Below, one piece after another: positions 22,831-32,900 of a DNA stretch of 64,000 bases. The position numbers were made by a program, and so were the translations under genes. Position 1 is the stretch's first letter; every line of letters starts with the position of its first letter. This DNA is from Sarcocystis neurona (lineage: Eukaryota; Apicomplexa; Conoidasida; Eucoccidiorida; Sarcocystidae), in assembly GCA_000727475.1 (NCBI GenBank), contig KL647327.1, positions 605,055 to 669,054 of the forward strand, given 5' to 3'. The notes beneath the pieces are model-generated. The model was not told where the DNA came from, did no database searches, and saw only the letters and a program-made list of their open reading frames with translations.

Positions 22831-23355
22831 CCGTGTTTATACGTGTTCAAGAAACTGGTGTGATGCGTTCAAAACATTCTGAGAAGTGTGATACACGGGA
22901 ATGAGAGCCTATTTGTGAAAACTTTGCGTCCTGCACATCCCCTTCGTAGATGGTCATCTGTAAGCTGCATGAACCATTTGTAGAATGCAGAGAAGCGTTA
23001 TAGTAGAGACAGTGTATCAGCAGTGAACTTGGACCACCGTTGGCAAAATCGAGTAACATTGCCCGTGTGTTGTGATTCTGCTCAGCGCATCCTTCTTACT
23101 TCTTCGCGGCAGTTGGCACTCTAGTGCACGATTTACAGGTGAGTCTGTCAGTGTCGCATGAACAGCCTTCTGCACGCTTTTTCCTGTTCTCTTCAGCAGT
23201 GGGGCTCGTGACAAATAGCAGGAAAGCTTTTGAGACCCGACTTCTTAACCGCTGATATCGTGCTGTGGAATTAGTTCTACCGACGCTATCACAGTGAGTC
23301 GCCTAGCTTTCCATTTGTGGTATGGTTCGTACTTTCCCGCTGTGCTGTAGTGCAG

Positions 23356-23471
23356 GGGGCGCAGCCGCCAGAGCCACTCTCATTTGGTCGTCGTGTGAAA
23401 GGCAGAGGAAGAGCAGACGAAACTTGCTATTACATTTCTTCACTTCTTGTGCTGGAGCTCACAACGAGACC
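23356..23471 (+). CDS. Candidate exon of compact gene
   Basis: The acceptor TGTAGTGCAG precedes 23356. The 38-codon frame reads GAQPPEPLSFGRRVKGRGRA, then DETCYYISSLLVLELTTR. The donor GTGATC is weak. The alternative frame (AHNETVIHDSIVVPEVHTWT, 23459-23541) extends past it, so one of the two is wrong or both are parts of adjacent exons. Confidence 0.35.
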
Positions 23472-23743
23472 GTGATCCACGACTCAATCGTAGTGCCGGA
23501 AGTGCACACGTGGACACGGAATGACGCTAACAATCATAAAGGCTGATAACTTAAATGGGTACTTACATACGTGTGTGAGTGAATGAACAAATGTCTCGTT
23601 GTCAATTCATCATCCATGTACAGACATTTGAAGAAAGCCGCTGGAGGCAAGCTTCTAGAATGAACGCCGGGGTGAATACGTATGTGTTCATGCAAAGAAG
23701 AGATACGATGAGCACGTCTGATGTGGGCTGGTACTGCCTTCAG

Positions 23744-23835
23744 GAAAAGCTGTGGTGTGCGAGTTTGTAGACACCAAATGGGAGAGACGACTGTGTCCGA
23801 AAAGTGCGTGTACGTACAGAGCAAAAGGTGCACTT
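23744..23835 (+). CDS. Exon of compact gene
   Basis: The acceptor CTGCCTTCAG precedes 23744 and GTGAGC follows 23835. The 30 codons read KAVVCEFVDTKWERRLCPKS, then ACTYRAKGAL. It joins in phase 0 to the exon at 23890 across an intron of only 54 nt. The frame is also open through that intron, so intron retention is possible. Confidence 0.5.
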
Positions 23836-23889
23836 GTGAGCTCTTGTGGAAGTGTATTAACGTGTGCTTGCTCTCTGCACCTTCAACAG

Positions 23890-24213
23890 GTCCTTGAGGG
23901 TTTCGAAATTGATTTTCTGAGTTCGCCTCGCCAACGCATACGCCAGCTTTCTCGCCGTCTTAGAAGGGGTGACGCGGCGCCTCAGGAGCCAGTGGCTTCC
24001 GAGCCGGTCGCTGGGATTCGATCACATTTCGAAGCGAGCACACCACTACGAGGCCTAAATGACCTTAGTAAGGCGGAATGGTTTTCGTCAGCTGCGTGGG
24101 CCGCAGCTGCCCGGACAGTGTCACACTGCATAACCCGGAGCCACGGACTGGTTAGTTTGCAAAAAAACGGTGTGTGGGTGGATCTGATTGCAACACCGAC
24201 GCGTCTGCTCGAA
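23890..24213 (+). CDS. Exon of compact gene (108 codons)
   Basis: The acceptor CTTCAACAG and strong donor GTATGTG frame exactly 108 codons in phase 0. It begins VLEGFEIDFLSSPRQRIRQL and later reads FEASTPLRGLNDLSKAEWFS and GLVSLQKNGVWVDLIATPTR. The composition is ordinary and uninterrupted by repeats. This is the longest well-bounded exon of the compact gene. Function unknown. Confidence 0.6.
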
Positions 24214-24294
24214 GTATGTGACCCTACTATATTTCACACGACACGCAACTGCGCCCAGGAAGACTGAGCCGCACGACAACAGCAGCGCACACAG

Positions 24295-24379
24295 GATGCG
24301 CTTCAAAGTAGTATCCGTCCAGAAACTCTTGAAAAGCAGCGGCGCATACTTTTCAAGCCCTTTTCCTCGCTGGCCCGAG
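24295..24379 (+). CDS. Exon of compact gene
   Basis: The acceptor GCGCACACAG and donor GTATGC frame 28 codons plus one base, phase 0 in, fitting the previous exon. Reads DALQSSIRPETLEKQRRILF, then KPFSSLAR. The preceding intron is 81 nt. Confidence 0.55.
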
Positions 24380-24414
24380 GTATGCGTTTCCGCTAACTCT
24401 CTGCTTGTGCACAG

Positions 24415-24480
24415 CCGGTTCTCAAGCGTGTTCGAAATACTTGAAATACGAACACCATCTTGCCGCTACGGAGCATCTCA
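24415..24480 (+). CDS. Exon of compact gene after a 35-nt intron
   Basis: The intron 24380-24414 (GTATGC...GTGCACAG) is only 35 nt, but reading through it meets a stop after six codons, so splicing or an error must be invoked. The exon reads GSQACSKYLKYEHHLAATEH, then L, and ends at GTGGGG in phase 1, matching the next exon. Confidence 0.45.
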
Positions 24481-24607
24481 GTGGGGCTACTCGAGAGCGA
24501 CGTCAGTGTTTTTGCTGAGGGCACTAGCTGCAGTGTATTTGTCCATGTTGCAAAGCAAATGGCTTCTCAATGGAGGCCGCGCTAACAATGCGCTGAATTG
24601 TTTCCAG

Positions 24608-24664
24608 GCTTAATCGAAGCTGTCTTAACCGACAACATTGTTAGAGAAATAAGTGTCATTACAG
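24608..24664 (+). CDS. Exon of compact gene
   Basis: A strong acceptor (TGTTTCCAG) and strong donor (GTATGT) bound 57 nt. Reads LIEAVLTDNIVREISVIT in the phase left by the previous exon. Four consecutive exons now agree in phase, the best evidence that this plus-strand gene is real. Confidence 0.55.
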
Positions 24665-25300
24665 GTATGTCTCAGCAGGTTGAAGGGTTGGGAAGAATGG
24701 TCGGCAGAGTGACAACGACGCCATAGAAGTTCCACGAAGCTTAAAGGGTGGTGACAGTACTATTCTGCCCTGTTCCGTGTCTTTAGGGCACAAATACATT
24801 TCTGCACGTTCTCAAATGTACTGCAGAAATTCTGAGACTAGTCGCAAGTTGCTTGCGATGCTTTGCCTTTGGTAAAATAGCAGGGGTGGAAATCTTACCA
24901 GAGTCTCCAGTGAGTTACATGGGCAGGGGAACCGTGGAACAACAATACCTGGCCACCCAACCCCGGATGTTTGCTTCTGTTTCCCTACGTATAAAATAGT
25001 TGAAGTATCGGCACACGTATTGACGAAGCCCGGGCCACTTCGGTAGCACGAGAAATGCATATGGGACAAAAGCCGTGCGACAAGGTCTTCGGATGTACGT
25101 GAAAATTATTTGTTGTTGTCACGTGCTGAGCTGACGATAGCTGTGCACAAGAATGAAACGACTTCCAACCCCCCAAGGGTGGAGTTTACTTTTTCTTCGG
25201 TAACTAGGTAGCGCCGTGATGCCAGTGCTTGGACGTGCATTCGTTCTGCTCCGCAGCTCCGTATGTCTCTACACGTAGTCGTGTATGTGTGCGAACAGAC
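24665..25300. other. No confident exon
   Basis: Non-repetitive sequence with short open frames only. Taken as intron of the compact gene. No splice-bounded frame could be defended. Confidence 0.35.
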
Positions 25301-25322
25301 GCATGTACTATACCAGGATATA

Positions 25323-25638
25323 TACGCATATATTCTGTGTGACTTTGGCCACGAAGTATACGTTGTATTATGTAACAAACAGCTTCTTGTTCTACACAAA
25401 TTATCGGAGATCAGCAACCAACAGAGAATAGGCAATTGTAAGTGGTAGCGCCTCCCTTTGTAGTAGGTGGCCACGATACATACGCATATATTCTGTGTGA
25501 CTCTGGCGACGAACTCTAGTTTGTATTATGTAACAGACAGCTCCTTGCTCTACACAAGGTATCAGAGATCAGCAGCAAACAGAGAACATGCAAAAGTAAA
25601 TGGTAGCGCCTCCCTTTGTAGTATATAGCCATCCAATT
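25323..25638. repeat. 158-bp tandem duplication
   Basis: TACGCATATATTCTGTGTGA begins at 25323 and at 25481. TGGTAGCGCCTCCCTTTGTA occurs at 25443 and at 25601. Both pairs give a period of 158 bp. Between these anchors the copies match with scattered differences (for example AACAAACAGCTTCTTG against AACAGACAGCTCCTTG). It lies inside the compact gene's span, in a place where no exon was placed. Confidence 0.9.
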
Positions 25639-25982
25639 CGTAGCACATTGGTAACGAACCTTGCTGGATCCACTTTAGCAGGACGCTGCTAATATGCCGG
25701 TGTCAGTGCTTTTCCTGAAAGTGTCACGCGTGGTTGTGTTAGCTGTCTCTAAATTTTGGAATCTCGGTTGAGGCGACATATACATAAAACGGCGGGTTAC
25801 ATCAACGTCGATCTGTGTCAAAGTGAGAGCGTGGTACGTAGGATTACGCGTATTCACGCGCGTACAACCGAGCTACGCTGCATATCACAAGATGAAAGGT
25901 AATACTGTGTTCTGCAAATGTTCGTTTGCCCATTTCGATGCCCATCACAGCCATCCTTTTCAGCGCATCCCCTGCCTCGCAG

Positions 25983-26306
25983 GAAGGCTGCATGTTTCTT
26001 TCGTCGAACCCGAATCACATATGCCTAAAACGATCTGGACCCGCTACGGCAATTCACATTCTTCTTCTTCTCTGCAAGTTGATGCTGCGTTAGTGCTTTG
26101 TGTATCACAGCATGGAGTCTTCCCCGCTTCGCGTTCCATTCACGCGCAACTGGAGCGTACACGCCAAAGCACACTTCAGAGAGAAGCGCAAAAGAGCGCC
26201 ACCTCGTGCAGAACTCATTCACACTCGCACACGGGCACCACTTTGTCAGTCGTGGGGAGGTTGTGTAGGCTCCTGCCAAAGGGGCTCGCCGGGAGTGCAG
26301 ATACAT
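25983..26306 (+). CDS. Possible exon of compact gene
   Basis: The acceptor TGCCTCGCAG precedes 25983, phase compatible with the exon ending at 24664. The frame reads RLHVSFVEPESHMPKTIWTR, then Ser/His-rich and GVFPASRSIHAQLERTRQST. It stays open to 26306 and no convincing donor was found, so the end is the stop codon and probably too far. Confidence 0.3.
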
Positions 26307-26326
26307 GAGACTTTGAAAACACACAG

Positions 26327-26483
26327 GTGCGGCCACGTCGCTGTTGAAACTCATCAATCTATACGCATATCTACACAGATACAAGCATACACGCCAGGGA
26401 AGGCTAGCGCCGCATCTGTGCGCCTTTCAAACTTACGCCTGCATCTAACGAGTGGAGAAGTTATCGTCTTGACAAGCAGACAA
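26327..26483 (+). CDS. Exon of compact gene
   Basis: The acceptor GAAAACACACAG and donor GTGCTT bound 52 full codons: CGHVAVETHQSIRISTQIQA, then YTPGKASAASVRLSNLRLHL and TSGEVIVLTSRQ. The alternating hydrophobic pattern suggests beta strands. Phase 1 nt in, 0 out. Confidence 0.45.
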
Positions 26484-26818
26484 GTGCTTTTCTAGTTAGG
26501 ACGAGACGGGTGTGGATTCTGAGGCCCCCGCAGTGTCCTGGCGCACACGTTTTTTTTCGCGGCTGCACAGGACAAACTTCCTGCGAAAGGCGGCGGATGT
26601 TTGCTTTCATTGTCTGTATATAGGCGGGCGTTAAAATTAGTTTCCTGCCCTTTCCTGGTTTCGAGGTCGCCCTGCACTTTGGAAGAGAGAGAGAGGCTAG
26701 CCCTTCGTGAAAGGAGGGTTACAATTGTGTGTATTGAAGAAGGTATCCATTTCAAAGGTTACGTAGGTTGCGGACAACAAATGAGACATCACATTCAATG
26801 CGTTTCCACCTGCGGCAG

Positions 26819-26911
26819 ATGGAGATTATCTAAGAGTGAACTCGAAGCCGTCGGACGTACGCCTGCGGCACCGGCCCTTCAGATCCTTTCCACAATTAAA
26901 TCAGCTGGCAG
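26819..26911 (+). CDS. Exon of compact gene
   Basis: The acceptor CTGCGGCAG and donor GTAAAG bound WRLSKSELEAVGRTPAAPAL, then QILSTIKSAG. Composition and splice signals are good. Phase with the preceding candidate exon does not match (0 out against 1 nt in), so an exon between them is missing or one boundary is off. Confidence 0.45.
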
Positions 26912-27032
26912 GTAAAGTAACGATAAGCTCAATAGACCACCTAGCTGCGATGCTCGCCTGCAACCGTATGCTGTAGAAGTCAAAATATTTACATTCGTGT
27001 GGATCTCTTTACTGCTGCTTCAGCAGCACTAG

Positions 27033-27145
27033 ATATCAAATCGCGCTCTTCCTGCGGTGGACGTTGGCTCGATCAAAGACGCACTCCTACCGGTGGCTTG
27101 TCGGACCGCACATATTTCTGCATATACGTCTGCAAGTACTAAAAA
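27033..27145 (+). CDS. Possible exon of compact gene
   Basis: After a GCACTAG acceptor the frame reads SNRALPAVDVGSIKDALLPV, then ACRTAHISAYTSASTK, and ends at GTAACT. Competing frames are open over the same bases, and entry phase does not match the exon at 26819, so confidence is modest. Confidence 0.3.
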
Positions 27146-27429
27146 GTAACTACGCAGGTCGACGCGTCTGACGTAGGCTGCACAGCAACGCTGTGGTCTC
27201 ACATAATGATTTTCCGAAGCAGCCAGTAGTCGTAGCCGTCTCCTGGCCGCAACAACAGATGTTGTAATTTCTTTAGTGAACACTCGACTCAAAGAACAAC
27301 ATATTTCCGCCCGTTCTTCTCGGAGGAGGAGGCCTGCGTGTAGGCAACACACACACTGCCCTCGGATAAGGCCAGTACTTCATGAATGCACGGTGGTGCA
27401 AACAAAAGAGGTCCTCTGTCTCATTTCTG

Positions 27430-27500
27430 TATGTGTGTGCGTGTGTACGTTTGAGTACGCGTGCGTACGCGTGTGTGTGTGCATGTGTTCGCCTGTGTGT
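27430..27500. repeat. GT-rich microsatellite
   Basis: Interrupted GTGTGC/GTACGC dinucleotides. Probably the pyrimidine-poor, GT-rich end of an intron. Confidence 0.5.
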
Positions 27501-27624
27501 GTGTCGCAGCATCAGCGTATTCCCAGCTGCGGACGACGGTTTCAGCGTGCAGAGCTTCCAAAGTAGTACAGCGCAAACGAGTAGCTGTGCAGTGTGCGCA
27601 CACCTCGGCCCTTTATGCCCATAG

Positions 27625-27804
27625 CACTCAAGAGGCTTTTTGCTCGCTGCTGCGATCGTCGCTAACATAGGAACTGCTACTGCTGGTGCCAGATACTCTT
27701 TGAAGTACGCAAAACTACTATGTATTACTGCGGAAGCAGTTGCTTCTTTCGTCTCACATGGGAGCAAGGGTCAAGAGTTCTTCCGTAGTTCACTTCGAGT
27801 ATGA
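27625..27804 (+). CDS. Exon with hydrophobic helix, compact gene
   Basis: The acceptor TATGCCCATAG precedes 27625; the frame upstream of it is closed by that TAG. It reads GFLLAAAIVANIGTATAGAR, YSLKYAKLLCITAEAVASFV, SHGSKGQEFFRSSLRV and a stop at 27802-27804. The first 20 residues could be a membrane helix. A donor (GTAGTT at 27785) would let it join the exon at 28789 in phase, in which case the stop is intronic. Confidence 0.45.
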   Translation, partial: HSRGFLLAAAIVANIGTATAGARYSLKYAKLLCITAEAVASFVSHGSKGQEFFRSSLRV

Positions 27805-28788
27805 TGTGTGTACAGCAGGAGTAATCTGCTCAGGTTCCCAACATTCGTGCTTGCTGTGCATGTTTCTTACGTACGCATAAATGTGCACGTCTACGACCGC
27901 CTCCCTTCTCTCGTTGCATGGTGGTTCTTCTGCATGACGAACCCTCATGTCGACGAAGTCGCTACCGTGGCGCATTTGCACAAGCAACTCTGTATACGCA
28001 AATGCACTCACGTGCATGTACTTATGTACATACACATACATTTGTACAATTTGTAGCCTATAACGAAGCGCAAACACGTCTTCTGCTACGGGGGATGAAA
28101 GCCATTTCGTCGTCTGGGATGTACGTACGCCTGAAGCGTGGAAAGCGGGTCGTCGCACCAACCCGCTTCCTGAAGCTCTGTGTGTCATCGTACCCACTGG
28201 GAGGCGGACACTCTGATTCTTTCCATTTGTTGTTCTGTGCGAGTAAGCTGGCCATGTATGTTCCCCTCCAGCTATCTCTCACAAAATTATCGGTCCGATA
28301 TAATAACCACGCGCTGACTGGTGCGACCGCGTGTTAACAACGCGTAACGCTGCTCACGCGGTCTGCGATCAGCATTACTGTCACAATACCACGTTCCTCC
28401 CTTTGCTACCTCCGGGTGCTGCATTGATACTACCAATAATACGCACCCCAGTATCATTACTACGACGAACGTTAATCTAACACTGCTTCCGTTCCAATAT
28501 CGCTCACGACGTGTGAGATCTCACGCGGTGCTACGCAACCTATCTTCACAAGCTGAAGATGCTTTCTGAGGCGTTCGTACATCACCGAGACACACACTGC
28601 GCAGCTTACGGGATGATTCGCGGTTCGGGAGGATGCCTGACTTCACTGCCTTGGGAGGACTGGCTTTCTTGCGCTGAGCAGGCCACATACAGCAAAGATC
28701 CTTGCGTAGCGTTGTATGCACACAGTCGCGGGCTTCTGCTGTAACGTATTTTACTTCCCTCTTTATGGGCTTCCTCACCCTGCCACAG

Positions 28789-28907
28789 GTGAGACCAGCA
28801 CCGTGTATTCGGTCACAAAAAACAACTCGAAACCGCTCAAAAAGATTAAAGGTGTCCCGGCAACCATTTGCTGTCACGCAGGTATACATCTTCTCATCAA
28901 TCCGTAA
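28789..28907 (+). CDS. Probable last exon of compact gene
   Basis: The acceptor CCCTGCCACAG precedes 28789. The frame reads ETSTVYSVTKNNSKPLKKIK, then GVPATICCHAGIHLLINP and a stop at 28905-28907. A donor-like GTATAC at 28882 would remove the last nine residues, but no later exon was found before the convergent PDE gene. It ends about 310 bp from the PDE stop codon. Confidence 0.45.
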
Positions 28908-29218
28908 GGCGTGAGAACGCAGTAAGAGACGTGAGTAGACTGAAGCTTATTTCTTCTTCACGGGTGTGCATGTATGTGATTGTAAGGTTGAAAAATCACC
29001 ACTCGCTTCCCTAAGGTGTTCGATTAAGCCGCAGCGCTATCTGCGTCTGTGTTGTGGAACACTAAGTGGCTTCAACGCTACGTTAGCGTGAAGCCACTAG
29101 CATGTATACGAATCAAACCTATGTAGAATTTTTGCTCAGGCATCATGGAGAAACGTCCTCATACATGTCTGTATATATATGTATATATATATATATATAC
29201 AAACGTATGTATACGTTT
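28908..29218. other. Convergent intergenic region with hairpin
   Basis: Sequence between the ends of two convergent genes. AGTGGCTTCAACGCT (29065) and AGCGTGAAGCCACT (ending 29098) form an imperfect 14-bp stem with a one-base bulge and a 5-nt loop. A (TA)n run with flanking GTATAC lies at 29170-29200. Both 3' untranslated regions should overlap here. Confidence 0.5.
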
Positions 29219-29981
29219 TTACTGCTCGCTTACTAAGCTGTATACGTGTGTAATTCTGTGGCTGCAGTGAGATGTCGTGGTGCTCCCGGTGCCCGGCTGA
29301 GGCAGTTTACCGTCCCAAGTGAGACTGAGTCCGCGTGAAGCACCAGCGTCTTCTGGTGCGGCCCCAACTGTACTAGGCGGTCTATCCGTCTCGTGCTCTC
29401 TTTTAACAGCAGCCGCAGCGCTGTCCGGCCTCGCGCTTGCGGGAGGGGGGGGCTCCGGCTCGGCTTCTGTCGCTGGCTGCGCTAGCTGCTGCCGTTGCTC
29501 GGTAGGTGGCCCCCACTCTGGACGCTCGCTCTTTGCAGAGTAGTCCGAGGCGCGGCGCTGGTCTTCGGTGCCTCCGGTGGTCGTGGCAGCAACGCTTGGC
29601 CTGCGCACAACCTCGCTTTGTTTCCCTTCAGTTCCGTCTCCCTCTGCGGTCGCCCCGCGCAACTCCTCCTGTGTTACACCCCGCGTGTCCTGAACCTGCG
29701 CTGCATGCGGAAGCTCTTTTTCTTCCGGCCCTTTATCAGGAGCAAACCCAGCAGCAGCCTCACCAGCAGCAGTCTCCGCTGCCTTCGCTACTGTCGGATG
29801 CCCTGCACCAACTGTCCTTCTGCTCGAGCGAAGGCCTGCTATGCGGCGCACTGCGTAGGCAGTCACTGTGCTTTCGGGCAAGCCGGTCGGCACATGAGAC
29901 GGCAATAGAATCTCTGTCCCTTCCTCCTGTAGCATCAACCATTTCTTCCGGTTCGACTCGATTTTCGCCGACACTTCCGTC
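29219..29981 (-). CDS. PDE exon 17: C-terminal helix and disordered tail
   Basis: The acceptor TTTTTTCGCGTAG takes 2 nt from exon 16. It begins [20 protein letters not shown], the usual C-terminal Asn-Arg-x-x-Trp element of PDE domains. About 230 residues of Ala/Glu/Pro/Arg-rich sequence follow (for example [20 protein letters not shown]) to a TAA at 29219. An extra intron near the end (after GSTTTSHC) cannot be excluded. Confidence 0.8.
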
Positions 29982-32900
29982 CTACGCGAAAAAACATCAG
30001 AAAAAGGAGAACAGCGCGACGACCAGAAAGAAACAAACGAGGTGCAGTCTCAGAAAGAATGACAAAAAGGTAAAAAGCCAGATGAGGATAGCAAGGTGAC
30101 GACGACTTGGACAATGCAGAAAACGTACAAGAAAAAAAGTCGACAACGACAACAGTAGCGACGTTGCGTTGGTTCAGACACTCGCGTGCCAGCAAGAAAC
30201 ACAGGTCTTTCTAGAAGCCAATCAGGCGCACGCAGAGGCGTGAATGACTTGTTCACCAGACGTGGTCCAAACTCACAGAGAAACACGTAGGCAAAAGGTG
30301 TGGTGCCCACTTGTGCAGAAAGAACACGCATTTCTTTGCTTCCTGTACACGTCAACTTCCTCGTGGCTGTCCCAGACCCGTCGGCAGCAACTACTCGCGT
30401 GCACGTCTTCTGAGTGCATACACACAGCTTACGCGTATTCGTGCGTACTAGCAAGTAAAAATAATTACTTCGAACGAGTTCTACTGTGACGCAGTCGCCT
30501 AAGAAATACCATACAGTGGAGTGCCAACTCGATGTGCGTGTTACTCGAATGGGAAAATTTGTTTCATATTCATATTTGACTTGAAGCAACGCATTCACCG
30601 CTACCGCTTGTATCTGCGTAGACCGCCGTTCACTTGCGCACACCTACATATAGACATACACATGAACAGTGGCCCATGCACCCGCAGTATTTCTAAATAC
30701 ACGTGTCCGTCCTTCCACGTTGAGGTGACGCACGGACAAGGCTCTGCCAAAAACTGCCTCGCACTTTCTAGGTTCTTCATGCACCGCCCACACACACACA
30801 ACCTTCACAGACGCCCAGACAGCTGCACACAAACGCGGTAGCGTATACGTATATATGTATGTGTCTATGTACGTACACGCATGTGTATGTTGGAGATAAG
30901 TGTGACAGGTATGGATCTCGGCGTGTGAACCCCCTACGTACACAGAGCAGCAACCCACGTTAACACGCTTGCACACCCAGATATTCAAATGAAAAGAAAC
31001 GCAGGGTTACTTGATGCGGTTGAAGGGGTCCACTTCTTCGATTTCTTTCAACAGTGGCTTCACTACGAATTCAAGAAATCCAGCCTGCGATTTGCCCATA
31101 TCTGCGTGCTTCTCCCTGTCGCACAACGGAGACAACGGAAGTCCCTGTCACACACAAGACGCACACGATCTGCAGGCAAGGTCCGTAGATACGTGCGCGA
31201 GAATGAAGAGGTCTCGAATGCACGAACACATCAACGGACATTGCTGACAGGGTCGCACAAGGTGCAAGGACGCCTGTAAATATATATATATATATATCTG
31301 TATGTATGCCTACGTGGCGACTAAGGCAGGCAGCACAAGAAAAATACCCCTGAACAAGTGGGTGTACAGAATCACGTGTATGTCATGGACTGTTGGTTCC
31401 TGTTGCACTGACCCAGAGCGGAAACATCAACAAAAGATTACTCGGAAACCTCCTGCAGCAATATTCATAATCAGGTTTGCTCCCGTGTGTCAGACGCCTC
31501 TGTAGGCGCTTGTGTGACTCTCCGTGGCTGCGGGGGTGTGTCACCAGCCCTCCCAGCACAGCGACAATAGTCGGCAGCTACGTGCTTCCTCCTCTGCGCG
31601 TGTTAGGTACAGAGTGGGATGCGGCGCCACGGCCCCCGCAGGAGTCTCTCTCTCTTCACAATGTCTCGTCTGCTTGTTCAATGCCTCTTGCGTAGCCTGT
31701 CAACTAGTATCCCCCTACACCCTACACGTGCGTACTCATCCACCCGCATCCGAGGCGTCTTAGCGGACGTAAGGCTGGCCCTAGGTGCATCTCGTCCGGA
31801 GCGAGTGTGGTAGGGTTCTCCTCCCGCATACAGAATCTGTGCAAGTGTGTGCGTATGCAGTGTCTAGGTTGTGCGGAAGCATAGACACGGAAGTACGCGA
31901 TGCTTGTACAGGTCTACGAGTGACTCTTCTGCAGGAGAAGATACGCTGCATTGTCCTCAGCGAGCTACAACGCAGCTGAAGTTGGTCGGACCGCGCTACA
32001 TTGCACACGCCCTTGTCGTTGGCCTGTAGCCACCTTCAACAGCTCTCTTCTCAGTTGGTATTCTTGCGTCACTCTGCTCGCCGCCCAAGTGGCTCTGAGG
32101 AGGACCAGCACGAACTAGTTACGCTGCTTCTGCTGCCGCCACTTGCCACCACCCTCAGCAGACCCCCTCTCTCAGACTCTAGACACGCGCCATTGCGCAG
32201 CCGGGAGATCCTCTCTTTCGTGCGCACACTCGGAGACCGGCAGATCCGTCTTTCAAGTTGCTACCGTATACGAATACGCATCCTTCTGCCTACGTCTTCG
32301 CTTCTTCCCCGTATACGCAAATACGCAGTACCTACCTATCTATCCATCTACCTATATATATATATATATATAAATATGCATTGCAGGGTCTCGGACTCTC
32401 TCTCGACACACGAACACATGTGTTTCAATCTTATGCCACTCGGTAGGCAACGGCATATGCGTATATATATATATATATATATTGTACGCTGCCTACATAC
32501 ATATATTCGTGTGTATGGATGTATATATATATATATATACATCCATACACAATATATATGCGAATGCGCAGGTACGTATACATATGTAAGTGCGCAGTGT
32601 CTGGGGTCCGCAAGCAGCACAGACCCAAATAGGCAGACGCCTGCGCTCGTAGCTGCGTGTCTGCCTTAAGTGGGATAGCAAAGAGTCAGTCCTTCTGCGT
32701 AAGTGGTGCGCCCTGCACGTCTCGCTTATAATTTGTGTGGCTGTTTTCCTGTTTATTTATGGGTCGGTACACATGTTTTCACGCGTACAGGCATACGTGT
32801 ATACCTGTACATGTATCTATCTATCTATGTCTATATATATATGCTCGTCAGCGCACAGTGTAGCTCATATATATATATATGCGTCAGCGCACAGTGTGGC

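Noticed and set aside
20000..30000. Degenerate retrotransposon
   Set aside because: The non-repetitive stretch with broken frames first suggested an old element, but no reverse transcriptase, integrase or protease motif or terminal repeats were seen, and short phase-consistent exons explain the breaks.
31007..31009. TAA directly after exon 16 as the PDE stop codon
   Set aside because: A GTAACC donor precedes it in the right phase, and the next exon supplies the NRKKW C-terminal element expected of PDE domains.
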